A stretch of DNA of 24,378 nt from XYA12-FULL-58-9 sp001798605 (GCA_036736205.1 DAINMX010000080.1:1-24378); one strand, 5' to 3'; counted from the first letter of the stretch, positions 1 through 7,602 are shown. Translations and numbers: made by a program. Notes: a model not told the origin generated them from the letters alone.

Positions 1-515
1 GGGTCGGGGCGCGACAGGACTTCTCGTAGGAAGTTGGCATCCTTGTTGCCCAAGATCGGATCGGGCTCATCGAGCACAATCGTGGTGACGCGTTTGAGTT
101 TGCGCTGGGCGTACATCTCCAAGACGCGACCGGGGGTTCCGACGATGAAGCGGGTGCTCTTGGTGACAGCGCCGGAGCCGGAGCCGGAGCCCACCAAATT
201 GCCGGTGGAAATGCTCGAGTCCTTGTAGCGTTCTGCGACACGAAGGGTCTGCATGGCCAACTCGGCGGTCGGGGCAAAAGCGACCGTTCGGCCGCTGTCG
301 GGGTCGTTCTTCATTCGCTGCAGAATCGGCAGCAAATAGGCGAGGGTCTTGCCCGTGCCTGTCCCTGATTCCACCACCACGTGTCGACCAGCAAGAATAG
401 GCGCGATCGAGGCGCGCTGTACTGGCGTCGGTTCGGAGATGGAGTCCTGCGCGAGTGCGTTGGTCATGGCCTCTGTGATCTCGAGGCCCTCTATGCTGTC
501 GAAGCTCATGGACAT
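1..515 (-). CDS. DEAD-box RNA helicase, N-terminal part (cut by window start)
   Basis: ATP-dependent RNA helicase of superfamily 2, expected to unwind RNA in the cytoplasm. About 171 codons are visible, running off the left edge with no stop. The reverse-strand translation shows the motifs in the right order: a Q-motif-like segment (EPTPVQRASIAPIL), Walker A as ESGTGTGKT, motif Ia PTAEL, motif Ib TPGR, and motif II as DEPD where DEAD is usual. A short Gly-Ser run (GSGSGSG), encoded by a 6-bp DNA repeat near 174-192, lies before motif Ib. The start is ATG at 515 or ATG at 509, six bases apart in frame; an in-frame TGA lies just upstream and no clear ribosome site is seen. It lies 79 bp downstream of the kinase-GGDEF-PilZ gene on the same strand, so co-transcription is possible. 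The RNA substrate cannot be told, and the helicase C-domain is outside the window. Confidence 0.88.
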   Translation of the reverse strand, partial: MSMSFDSIEGLEITEAMTNALAQDSISEPTPVQRASIAPILAGRHVVVESGTGTGKTLAYLLPILQRMKNDPDSGRTVAFAPTAELAMQTLRVAERYKDSSISTGNLVGSGSGSGAVTKSTRFIVGTPGRVLEMYAQRKLKRVTTIVLDEPDPILGNKDANFLREVLSRPD

Positions 516-594
516 GCTGTATCAGTTAATGCTGCCATTGGCGAAGCCCTGTCGCCAAAGGTGTCGGTCCGCGGAGAAGGACTGGGCTCTGTTC

Positions 595-2475
595 CTATTG
601 CAGTCTCGGCCCTTGGGGGGACAACAGGTGCTCTATCGCGTCACGGGCGTCGGTGGGGAGCTCAATGAACTCGATGCCCGTCATGCCGTCACGGCGACGC
701 CACGCGACTTTTGCGCGGATGCTCACCGGATCCTGATCGGGAAGAAGAAGCTTGATGTGCAGCTCGTCGCCCTCTGGCTCGACGGGCAAGGCCAGACGCA
801 GGCCACCGGTGCTGAAATCGGATGTCGTGAGATTGTACTCTTGGGTTCCCAGCTCGACGACAACACTCACTGAAATATCTTGGCGCTCGAATCGCCGGCG
901 ATCGAGATCCGATGGCTCACAGATCTTGCGATAGAGCTCGGTCAGCTCCTGCCAACGAAGGAGATCCTCATCTGTTGCGGTGCCATCGTTGAGTCTGGCT
1001 TTGAGGTGGTCGAGCTCACTGGACGCCACGGTGACGGCGTCTTTGCCCGCTTCTTTGGCCTGGTAACAGGCAACCTCTGCTGCCTCGACGAGTGCACCGG
1101 TCGTCTTGCCATGGTCTGGATAATTCGCGACGCCGATGCTCACCGTCGGCGGTCGGACGATGTTTTCATTGACCAACTTCCATTCAGTGGCCGCAAAGGT
1201 GGTGCGCAGCCGTTCAGCTGTGATCCTCGCTCCCTCAGCGGAGGTCTCGGGGAGAATCACCAGGAAGCGATCTTCACCACGGCGGCCGAGAACGTCCGAC
1301 GAGCGCAGACCGGCCCGCTGGGGCAACACCACCTGGCCAATGTGGCGGATGATTGCATCTCCCACCTCTGGGCCAACCTCCTCATTGATGGCGTTGAAGT
1401 CGTCGAGGTCGAGAAAAAGAAGTGAAAACGTTCTGCCATATCGTTTCGAACGATCGAGCTCGATTCGCATCAGCTCCATGGTCCGCTGGAATGTATTGTT
1501 GCCGCTTAGGGGGTCGCGAGTAGGGGGCTCGGGTTGTTCGTGGTACTGGGGCAGATTGCCGAGGGTGCCGGCGACAAATCGCGCCACAGTATTTGTTTCG
1601 ACCGCTTGCCCAGACTCGCGGACCTGGGTGTTGAGCAGGCGGTACGCTTCTGCAGCCGAATCCGGTCGGCGTTTAGGGTTGGGATGCAGAAGGCGGCTGA
1701 CGATTTTTGACAACCCCTTGTCAATGACGGCGGTGCCATAGTCTGAGGCCGACGGCGTCTTGAAGGCGTCCGCACCGTTGAGGATTTGCTGCTCAGTCAT
1801 CCCCTCGTAGAGATGGCGGCCCGCCAACATTTCAAAGAGACAAGCGCCTAAGGCCCAAATGTCTCCTGCCTGTGTGACGGTGCCGTTGATGATCGCCTCG
1901 GGGGCGATGTAGGCGGCCTTACCCTTGAGTAGATCGGCGTCCTCGCGTGGTTCCAGGAGATTGACTCTCGCGACACCAAAGTCGGTGAGCTTGGTGGTGC
2001 CATCTAGGGAGATGTGAATGTTGGAGGGGGTGATGTCCCGGTGAACGATGCCCATCGGCTTACCGCCGGGAGCCTTGGCCTGGTGAATGTAGTCAATGGC
2101 GCGCAGGGCGTGCAACGCTATGTTGACAGCGATGTCAGGCGGCACCCTGAGCTTGCGTGCGAAGAGTGCGTCCAGCAACTCAGCCAAACCGGTACCGCGC
2201 AAATGCTCCAGGGCGATGTACGGACGACCTTCGATTTCACCGGATTCGAATGCCCGGACGATGTTCGGGTGCACCATCAATTTGGAGAGGTACGCCTCAG
2301 CCAGAAACATATCGCGAAGACGTCGATCACCGAGATACTCTTCGTGTAGACGCTTGACCGCGAAATCGAATGAATGAACATCGGGGTCAGGCCCGACGGT
2401 GGCGCGGAAGACCTCGGCCATCCCGCCGTGTCCGATCTTTTCGTGTAACCAAAATCGACCAAAACGTTTTGCCAT
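595..2475 (-). CDS. Ser/Thr protein kinase-GGDEF-PilZ fusion
   Basis: A predicted cytoplasmic signalling protein of 626 residues with three modules. Residues 10-280 form a Hanks-type kinase: Gly-rich loop GHGGMAEVF at 15-23, Lys41, HRD at 145-147 with Asn152, DFG at 165-167, APE at 191-193. Residues about 328-485 form a GGDEF fold (LLFLDLDDF, VSIGVANYP) whose signature reads GEDRF at 400-404, so the second Gly and the Glu are lost and cyclase activity is doubtful. Residues about 525-618 form a PilZ domain with both c-di-GMP binding motifs, RxxxR (R527, R531) and DxSxxG (D553, S555, G558). No membrane segment is seen. ATG codons at 2496, 2484 and 2475 are all possible starts; 2475 is chosen because the kinase homology begins there and a -10-like box sits just upstream. 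By inference, c-di-GMP binding to PilZ may control the kinase. The helicase gene follows 79 bp downstream. Confidence 0.93.
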   Translation of the reverse strand: MAKRFGRFWLHEKIGHGGMAEVFRATVGPDPDVHSFDFAVKRLHEEYLGDRRLRDMFLAEAYLSKLMVHPNIVRAFESGEIEGRPYIALEHLRGTGLAELLDALFARKLRVPPDIAVNIALHALRAIDYIHQAKAPGGKPMGIVHRDITPSNIHISLDGTTKLTDFGVARVNLLEPREDADLLKGKAAYIAPEAIINGTVTQAGDIWALGACLFEMLAGRHLYEGMTEQQILNGADAFKTPSASDYGTAVIDKGLSKIVSRLLHPNPKRRPDSAAEAYRLLNTQVRESGQAVETNTVARFVAGTLGNLPQYHEQPEPPTRDPLSGNNTFQRTMELMRIELDRSKRYGRTFSLLFLDLDDFNAINEEVGPEVGDAIIRHIGQVVLPQRAGLRSSDVLGRRGEDRFLVILPETSAEGARITAERLRTTFAATEWKLVNENIVRPPTVSIGVANYPDHGKTTGALVEAAEVACYQAKEAGKDAVTVASSELDHLKARLNDGTATDEDLLRWQELTELYRKICEPSDLDRRRFERQDISVSVVVELGTQEYNLTTSDFSTGGLRLALPVEPEGDELHIKLLLPDQDPVSIRAKVAWRRRDGMTGIEFIELPTDARDAIEHLLSPQGPRLQ

Positions 2476-2482
2476 TGCGGGC

Positions 2483-2491
2483 ATTGTAGCA
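2483..2491 (-). promoter_or_regulatory. Extended -10-like element before the kinase-GGDEF-PilZ gene
   Basis: The reverse strand reads TGCTACAAT, matching the extended -10 form TGnTATAAT with one change in the hexamer. Seven bases separate the box from ATG 2475, which would put transcription start at or next to that codon and give a leaderless message. No convincing -35 hexamer is seen 17 bp upstream, and no Shine-Dalgarno sequence precedes any candidate start. The box overlaps ATG 2484, so that start would be excluded if this is the promoter. This is pattern matching only. Confidence 0.35.
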
Positions 2492-2577
2492 AGCAAACAG
2501 CCGGCAGGGCGAATCTTTGACCAAATCCAATTGATGTGTTTCGGCTTGGTTGCGGACGGCCAGTCATCGTGTCAAGA

Positions 2578-2736
2578 ATGAGTCGGCGTTCCATGAGTCG
2601 GCGTTCCATGAGNNNNNNNNNNNNNNNNNNNNNNNNNNNNNNNNNNNNNNNNNNNNNNNNNNNNNNNNNNNNNNNNNNNNNNNNNNNNNNNNNNNNNNNN
2701 NNNNNNNNNNNNCGGCGTTCCATGAGCCGGCGTTCC
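2578..2736. repeat. 15-bp minisatellite interrupted by an assembly gap
   Basis: Two perfect copies of ATGAGTCGGCGTTCC lie at 2578-2592 and 2593-2607, a partial copy abuts the gap at 2608-2612, and after the gap there is the end of a unit (2713-2721) plus a full unit with one T-to-C change (2722-2736). The array sits in the roughly 320-bp non-coding stretch between the kinase start at 2475 and the YdeI-like start at 2794. Because the unit is a multiple of three, open frames run through it on both strands (for example MSRRS repeats), but none has a supported start or homology. The true copy number is unknown because the gap lies inside the array. Apart from the array and the promoter-like box near 2483 I see nothing else in this stretch. 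Confidence 0.9.
2613..2712. other. Assembly gap of exactly 100 N
   Basis: One hundred consecutive N bases. A round 100 is a common placeholder for a gap of unknown size, so the real length may be very different. Both edges lie in the same 15-bp repeat, which suggests the assembler failed on a longer tandem array. Any frame drawn across it is unsupported. Confidence 0.98.
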
Positions 2737-2793
2737 ATGATGAGGTCGTGCGGCGGGTGTTTTTTAGGCTCTTGCCTTACTGTGGAGTGAGCG

Positions 2794-3378
2794 ATGCCAG
2801 AGATCACCACGACCTACAACGCCGAGGACCGGGCGGCGTGGCGGGACTGGTTGGAGAAGTATCACGACACCAAGACGGAAGTGTGGCTTGTGTTTTTCAA
2901 GAAACACCTGATGAAGAAGAACAAATGTATTGATTATAATAGCGCCGTCGAAGAGGCGCTGTGCTTCGGTTGGATCGACGGTGTGCTCAAACCCATTGAT
3001 GGCAAACGGCATGCGATCCGGTTCAGCCCACGCAGTGCCAAGAGCTCGTGGTCTGAGCTCAATAAGTCTAGAGTCCGAAAGCTCATTCGTCATGGATTGA
3101 TGGCCGAGGCGGGCATGGCTTTGGTGCGTGAGGCCAAGGAGCGGGGCGAATGGCAACGGGATTCGTCGCTGAAGAAGGCGATGGCACCTCCCCATGATCT
3201 GCGTGAGGCACTGAGCACGAACCCAAGTGCCAAGGCGAACTTCGCCGCGTTTGCACCATCCCATCGTGCCATGTACGTATCGTGGATACTCGACGCCAAA
3301 CGCTCTGACACCCGTGAACGGCGCATCGTCGAGGTGGTGGCTCGTTGTGCACAGAACGAAAAGCCTGGAATCCGTTGA
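2794..3378 (+). CDS. YdeI/OmpD-associated (OmdA) family protein
   Basis: A 194-residue cytoplasmic protein of the YdeI/OmdA family, named for a reported link with bacteriocin protection; the molecular function is not established. Family hallmarks are visible in order: a charged N-terminal segment with WRDWLEKYHDT and EVWLVFFKK, then EALCFGWIDG near residues 55-64, then RFSPR and SxWSELN near residues 77-90, and a C-terminal region after residue 125 with FAAFAPSHRAMYVSWI, typical of the helical tail. The start is well supported by GGAG at 2784-2787, six bases before ATG. The gene is convergent with the thioredoxin gene, with only 7 bp between stop codons and a shared hairpin. It stands alone downstream of the gapped minisatellite, so a promoter could lie in the unsequenced part. 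I am confident of the family and not of the role. Confidence 0.88.
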   Translation: MPEITTTYNAEDRAAWRDWLEKYHDTKTEVWLVFFKKHLMKKNKCIDYNSAVEEALCFGWIDGVLKPIDGKRHAIRFSPRSAKSSWSELNKSRVRKLIRHGLMAEAGMALVREAKERGEWQRDSSLKKAMAPPHDLREALSTNPSAKANFAAFAPSHRAMYVSWILDAKRSDTRERRIVEVVARCAQNEKPGIR

Positions 3379-3387
3379 CCAGGCTTT
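3360..3387. terminator. Bidirectional hairpin between convergent genes
   Basis: A perfect 9-bp inverted repeat, AAAGCCTGG at 3360-3368 and CCAGGCTTT at 3379-3387, with a 10-nt loop that contains the stop codon of the YdeI-like gene. The thioredoxin stop overlaps the other arm. On the minus strand the arm ends in four T, while on the plus strand only three T follow within the stem, so it fits a weak intrinsic terminator better for the thioredoxin gene. Its position at the junction of two convergent genes supports the call. Confidence 0.6.
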
Positions 3388-3862
3388 AGGAAGCGCTGGG
3401 GTGCTCAGGTGTAGTACCCTCGTCCCTAGCGGCGCCGAAGAAGCGTTTGATCTTGTGGCCGATGCCACGGCCTTCGTGTTTGTCTATGGCGCGAAGGAGC
3501 ATGCTCGAGAGATGCCCAGAAGAAGCCAAACCGACGTGGGCGTCGTAGACCTCGCCGTGGACAAATATCAAGAGTGACGGGATGCTCCTGATATTGAATG
3601 CCTGGGCCAAGGCTTGGTTGGCCTCGGTGTTGACCTTGAGAAAGCGAACCGCGCCTTGGTGTTCCCGCGCAGCACGTTCAAACACCGGGCCCATGGCTTT
3701 ACACGGCCCGCACCAGGGTGCCCAAAAGTCTACGACCACGGGGCCATCAAAAGCGGTGACCAACTCTCTGAAATGCTTCTCGCCTTTGACCTCGACCACC
3801 GGTCCGCTTGTTCTGTTGGGACTGTGGGTTAGCTTTCTCTGTCTGCTCTTGCCGCTGCTCAT
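3386..3862 (-). CDS. Thioredoxin with N- and C-terminal extensions
   Basis: A thiol-disulfide oxidoreductase of 158 residues. The thioredoxin core covers about residues 22-130, with the active site WCGPCK at 50-55 and the cis-proline in RSIPS (Pro95). The core is flanked by a basic 20-residue N-terminal stretch and a 30-residue charged C-terminal tail, making it longer than a classic 108-residue thioredoxin. ATG 3862 is chosen because AGGAG at 3870-3874 lies seven bases upstream; the in-frame TTG at 3868 is too close to that site. Without a signal peptide in this frame it would be cytoplasmic. However, a neighbouring frame just upstream (ATG 3947) reads like a signal peptide plus Gln-rich linker, so a frameshift or a secreted original form cannot be excluded. 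It is divergent from the pyruvate-kinase-like gene and convergent with the YdeI-like gene. Confidence 0.92.
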   Translation of the reverse strand: MSSGKSRQRKLTHSPNRTSGPVVEVKGEKHFRELVTAFDGPVVVDFWAPWCGPCKAMGPVFERAAREHQGAVRFLKVNTEANQALAQAFNIRSIPSLLIFVHGEVYDAHVGLASSGHLSSMLLRAIDKHEGRGIGHKIKRFFGAARDEGTTPEHPSAS

Positions 3863-3996
3863 CGCCAATCTCCTGACTATTTGCGGTTGCTGGCAGTAAA
3901 GAGCCGGCGACCAAGGAAAGGGTGCACAGCTTTTCGGCTAGAGCCATAGGATTTGTTTGGCGACATGGTATGGTCCGAGAGGCACACGGCAGGAAC

Positions 3997-4965
3997 ATGA
4001 AACTCGAAGTTGTGATGACCCTTGGCCCAGCCTCAACCGAGAATGCGGTCATTGAGAGGCTCGCCAGGACCGCTGACCGATTTCGGTTGAACGCCGCCCA
4101 TCTCAATAGGGTCGGCCTAGGGCAATGGCTCGACCGTCTCGAGGACGTGTTCGCGCGGGCAGGCCAACGGATTCCCGTGGTCATTGACCTGCAAGGGGCC
4201 AAGATGCGTGTGGGCGCGATGCCGACGGTCAGCGAGTTGCCACCCGAGGTGCGTTTGATTTTCAGCGCCCAGCCGACAACGACAGCCGACATCATTGGCT
4301 TGCCCCATGCCGAGCTATTCGAACAGGTGGGGGAGGGGGAGGAGCTCTCCCTCAACGATGGCAAGGTCCGTCTGCGCATCGAGAGTGTCGACGGTGACGA
4401 GATCTGCGCCCGGGTGGTAAAAAACGGCCCGCTATCGAGCTTCAAGGGGATCAACCGGCCCGATCACCCGATTACCCTGAACGCTCTGTCTGCCGCGGAC
4501 CTGGGGAGAATCGAGGTGGGCGATGCCTATGCCTTTGTCGAATACGCATTCTCCTTTGCGGCGAAGGGGCGAGACGCGGCGTTGCTCAGGGAAAAGACCC
4601 ACCGACGGGTAACGGCTAAGATTGAGCTTCGGGAAGCGGCAGACTGTGTGGCCGATCTCGACGCAAAATTCGACGAGTTGTGGCTGTGCCGAGGTGATCT
4701 TGGTGAGCAGGTCGGAATCGGCCAGCTCGGTTTGGTGCAACACAAGTTCAGTCAACAGATCCCGAGCCTGAAGCGCCCAGCGTTCTTGGCCGGCCAGGTC
4801 CTCGAGCACATGACCCATTTCGAGCAGCCCACCCGCTCGGAGGTCGTGCACCTTTTCGATGTCGAGCAGGCCGGCTACGCCGGCGTTGTCCTCTCGGACG
4901 AAACGGCGGTCGGCAGAAACCCCACTGCCGTGGCGGATCTTCTGGATTTCCTCAGACAGCGATAG
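3997..4965 (+). CDS. Pyruvate-kinase barrel-domain protein, short and divergent
   Basis: A 322-residue relative of pyruvate kinase that stops after the catalytic TIM barrel and B domain, so it lacks the C-terminal allosteric domain of the usual protein of about 470 residues. Visible landmarks are TLGPAS at the N-terminus, RLNAAH in place of the usual RLNFSHG, DLQGAKMRVG, LNDGKVRLRI in the B domain, FKGINRP, AKIEL carrying the catalytic-Lys motif, CRGDLG with the metal-binding Asp, and SDETAVGRNP. The usual TATQM segment reads LAGQV, so the conserved Thr is missing. Pyruvate kinase activity is therefore uncertain; a related PEP/pyruvate enzyme or a regulatory role is possible. ATG 3997 begins the homology and has AGGA just upstream, though very close; ATG 3970 is an in-frame alternative. 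Aconitase B follows 84 bp downstream on the same strand. Confidence 0.82.
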   Translation: MKLEVVMTLGPASTENAVIERLARTADRFRLNAAHLNRVGLGQWLDRLEDVFARAGQRIPVVIDLQGAKMRVGAMPTVSELPPEVRLIFSAQPTTTADIIGLPHAELFEQVGEGEELSLNDGKVRLRIESVDGDEICARVVKNGPLSSFKGINRPDHPITLNALSAADLGRIEVGDAYAFVEYAFSFAAKGRDAALLREKTHRRVTAKIELREAADCVADLDAKFDELWLCRGDLGEQVGIGQLGLVQHKFSQQIPSLKRPAFLAGQVLEHMTHFEQPTRSEVVHLFDVEQAGYAGVVLSDETAVGRNPTAVADLLDFLRQR

Positions 4966-4990
4966 GTCTGCGTGGTCTGCGAAGTCGGAC

Positions 4991-5019
4991 TTGTCTTGCT
5001 CAAACCCGAACAGTATAGA
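4991..5019 (+). promoter_or_regulatory. Candidate sigma70-type promoter for acnB
   Basis: TTGTCT at 4991-4996 and TATAGA at 5014-5019 are separated by exactly 17 bp, each matching four of six consensus bases. Transcription would start near 5026, leaving a leader of about 25 bases before ATG 5050. It lies in the 84-bp space after the pyruvate-kinase-like gene, so acnB could be transcribed separately as well as by read-through. Sequence match only. Confidence 0.4.
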
Positions 5020-5049
5020 TGCCTGCGTCTCAAGAACGGGTGGCAAAAA

Positions 5050-7602
5050 ATGCTTGCAGAGTATGACAAACACGTAGCCGATCGAGATGCCCAAGGCATC
5101 CCGCCCCTTCCCCTCAACAAGGCCCAGACCGAACAGCTGTGTGGCCTACTCAAATCGCCGCCCAAGGGTGAAGAGAAGCGCATTCTCTCGTTGTTTGAGG
5201 ATCGCGTGCCACCGGGTGTCGATCCAGCCGCGCTGGTGAAGGCTGGATTTTTGGCGGAGATTCTCGAAGGCAAGGCGAGCTCGCCGCTTATCGACAAGAA
5301 ACGCGCGATTCGGATCCTCGGAACCATGGTGGGCGGATACAACATTTCCCCGCTCATTGCGGCTCTCAAAGATGAGGGATTGGCCAATGATGCCGTCAAG
5401 GCGCTCTCTGGAATTACTCTCGTCTACGACGCGTTCGACGAGGTTGTTGCCCTGTCCAAGAAGAACGCCGCGGCCAAGAAGGTGCTCGAGTCGTGGGCCA
5501 ACGCAGAGTGGTTCACCTCGAAGCCTGGGCTCGACGAAGAGATCAAGGTAAGGGTCTACAAGGTTGATGGGGAGATCAACACCGACGACTTCTCGCCCGC
5601 GAGTGATGCTTCGACGCGCCCCGACATTCCGTTGCACGCATTGGCAATGGGAACAACTCGCTTTGCCGGTGGTATCGAGAAGATTGCCGAGTGGCGCAAA
5701 AAAGGGGTACGGGTTGCGTTCGTTGGTGATGTCGTGGGTACGGGCTCATCACGCAAATCGGCGTGCAACTCGGTTCTCTGGCACATCGGCGAAGATATCC
5801 CCGCAATTCCCAACAAGCGGCGTGCCGGTGTCATTATCGGCGGCGTCATCGCCCCGATCTTCTTCAATACGGCTGAGGACTCCGGTGCCCTGCCTCTGAT
5901 AACCGACGTAACCAAGCTCCAAACTGGTGACGAGATTGTCATCAACACCAGGGTTGGCATTATCTCCAAGGCTGGCGCGGTGGTGAGTGAGTTCAAGCTG
6001 CGACCCAACACCATCGCCGATGAGTTTCGCGCCGGTGGGCGCATCCCGTTGATCATCGGTCGCGCGCTCACGGGCAAAGCACGTGTCGAGCTCGGTCTCG
6101 GTGATACCGATGTTTTTGCCAAGACTGACAATCCGGTGCCCAAGAAAGGTCAGGGTTACACCCAGGCTCAGAAAATGGTCGGCAAGGCAGTTGGTTTGCC
6201 CGGCGTTTTGCCAGGAACAGCTTGCGAGCCGAAGATGACCACGGTGTTGTCCCAGGACACGACAGGTCCCATGACCGCCGATGAGATCAAGGAGTTGGCT
6301 TGCTTGAGATTTCAAGCGCCGCTTTTCATGCAATCGTTTTGCCACACGGCAGCGTATCCCAAGCCTGCGGATGTGGCGATGCACAAGAACCTGCCGCCGT
6401 TTGTCTCTGACCGCAAAGGCGTGCCGCTTCGTCCCGGTGACGGGGTCTGTCACAGCTGGGTGAACCGACTTCTAGTTCCCGACACCATCGGTACCGGCGG
6501 TGATTCTCATACACGTTTCCCCATGGGCATCTCTTTCCCCGCGGGGTCGGGCCTTGTGGCTTTCGCGGGAGCGATGGGGTTTATGCCCCTCGATATGCCC
6601 GAGTCCGTGTTGGTTCGCTTCTCGGGCAAGCTGCGGTCGGGCATCACTCTGCGCGACGCGGTTAACGCGGTGCCCCTGTGGGCGATCAAGCAGGGATTGC
6701 TGACAGTTCCGAAGAAGAACAAAAAGAATGTTTTCAACGGCCGCATTCTCGAAATGCGCGGCCTTCCTGAACTGACAGTCGAGCAAGCCTTCGAACTTAC
6801 CGATGCGGCGGCTGAACGGTCTGCGGCAGCAGGCTGCATCGAGTTGTCTGTCAATTCGGTGAAGACCTTCCTGCGCTCCAATGTCGCGCTGATGCGCCGC
6901 ATGATCGCCGACGGCTACCAAGACGCCGAGACCATCGAGAAACGCATTGTTGCGGTGCAAGAGTGGTTGAAGAATCCCGAGCTGCTGACCGCAGACGAGA
7001 ACGCCGAATACGCCGCGGTGATTGACATCAACCTCGATGAGATCACCGAGCCGGTGTTGGCGTGTCCGAATGATCCAGACGACGTGAAGTTCCTCTCCGA
7101 GGTCAAGGGCACACCGATTCAGGACGTTTTTCTCGGATCGTGTATGACCAACATCGGTCACTTCCGCGCAGCGGGTAAGATCTGGGCGGGGCACAAGCAC
7201 AACCCCAATACCCGGACAGTCATCTGCCCGCCGACACGGATGGATCAGGCGAAGCTCAAGGATGAGGCATATTTCAATCTGTTCAACCAGATTGGCGCGC
7301 GCATTGAGGTGCCGGGTTGCTCGTTGTGTATGGGCAATCAACTGCGAGTGCCCGAGGGCGGAAACGTCTATTCCACATCGACGCGCAACTTTGACAACCG
7401 CATGGGTACGGGTGCCAAGGTGTTTCTCGGATCAGCTGAGCTCGGCGCGGTAGTTGCGCTGCGCGGCGAATTACCGTCTCCCGAAGAATATTTTCAGATC
7501 TTCGGCGAGCGCGTTGCCGGCCGCGAAAAAGAGATTTACGAATACCTACAACTCGACGAGCTCGGGGATTTCGACACTGTGTACAATCGTCGCGATTTGT
7601 AG
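5050..7602 (+). CDS. acnB: Aconitate hydratase B (AcnB)
   Basis: Bifunctional aconitase/2-methylisocitrate dehydratase that converts citrate to isocitrate in the TCA cycle in the cytoplasm, using a [4Fe-4S] cluster. It has 850 residues, close to the 865 of the E. coli enzyme. The AcnB domain order is present: an N-terminal HEAT-like domain starting LAEYDKHVADRDAQGIPP, the swivel domain (NTDDFSPASDA, RPDIPLHALAM, VGTGSSRKSACNS), and the catalytic domains with GGDSHTRFP. Cluster ligands are Cys698 (LGSCMTNIGH), Cys757 and Cys760 (PGCSLCMGN), with spacing identical to that of E. coli Cys710/769/772. The start is set at ATG 5050 by homology; the frame is open about 26 codons further upstream but that extension has no similarity. 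GGGTGG shortly upstream is a weak ribosome site. As with other AcnB proteins, iron loss could make it RNA-binding, but this is not visible here. Confidence 0.97.
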   Translation: MLAEYDKHVADRDAQGIPPLPLNKAQTEQLCGLLKSPPKGEEKRILSLFEDRVPPGVDPAALVKAGFLAEILEGKASSPLIDKKRAIRILGTMVGGYNISPLIAALKDEGLANDAVKALSGITLVYDAFDEVVALSKKNAAAKKVLESWANAEWFTSKPGLDEEIKVRVYKVDGEINTDDFSPASDASTRPDIPLHALAMGTTRFAGGIEKIAEWRKKGVRVAFVGDVVGTGSSRKSACNSVLWHIGEDIPAIPNKRRAGVIIGGVIAPIFFNTAEDSGALPLITDVTKLQTGDEIVINTRVGIISKAGAVVSEFKLRPNTIADEFRAGGRIPLIIGRALTGKARVELGLGDTDVFAKTDNPVPKKGQGYTQAQKMVGKAVGLPGVLPGTACEPKMTTVLSQDTTGPMTADEIKELACLRFQAPLFMQSFCHTAAYPKPADVAMHKNLPPFVSDRKGVPLRPGDGVCHSWVNRLLVPDTIGTGGDSHTRFPMGISFPAGSGLVAFAGAMGFMPLDMPESVLVRFSGKLRSGITLRDAVNAVPLWAIKQGLLTVPKKNKKNVFNGRILEMRGLPELTVEQAFELTDAAAERSAAAGCIELSVNSVKTFLRSNVALMRRMIADGYQDAETIEKRIVAVQEWLKNPELLTADENAEYAAVIDINLDEITEPVLACPNDPDDVKFLSEVKGTPIQDVFLGSCMTNIGHFRAAGKIWAGHKHNPNTRTVICPPTRMDQAKLKDEAYFNLFNQIGARIEVPGCSLCMGNQLRVPEGGNVYSTSTRNFDNRMGTGAKVFLGSAELGAVVALRGELPSPEEYFQIFGERVAGREKEIYEYLQLDELGDFDTVYNRRDL

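Noticed and set aside
349..873. Plus-strand open frame over the helicase/kinase junction
   Set aside because: It runs antisense to the helicase and the PilZ end of the kinase gene, and has no motif or start support.
2578..2736. CRISPR array
   Set aside because: The units are adjacent with no unique spacers, are only 15 bp long, and no cas gene is present.
2277..2933. Open frames running through the N gap on both strands
   Set aside because: They cross unknown bases and the 15-bp repeat; their length is an artefact of N and of a unit divisible by three.
4972..5049. Upstream extension of acnB
   Set aside because: AcnB homologues begin at the position of ATG 5050, and a promoter-like pair lies inside the proposed extension.
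6472..7341. 289-codon minus-strand frame within acnB
   Set aside because: It is antisense to the conserved aconitase core; high GC favours such shadows and no family pattern is seen.
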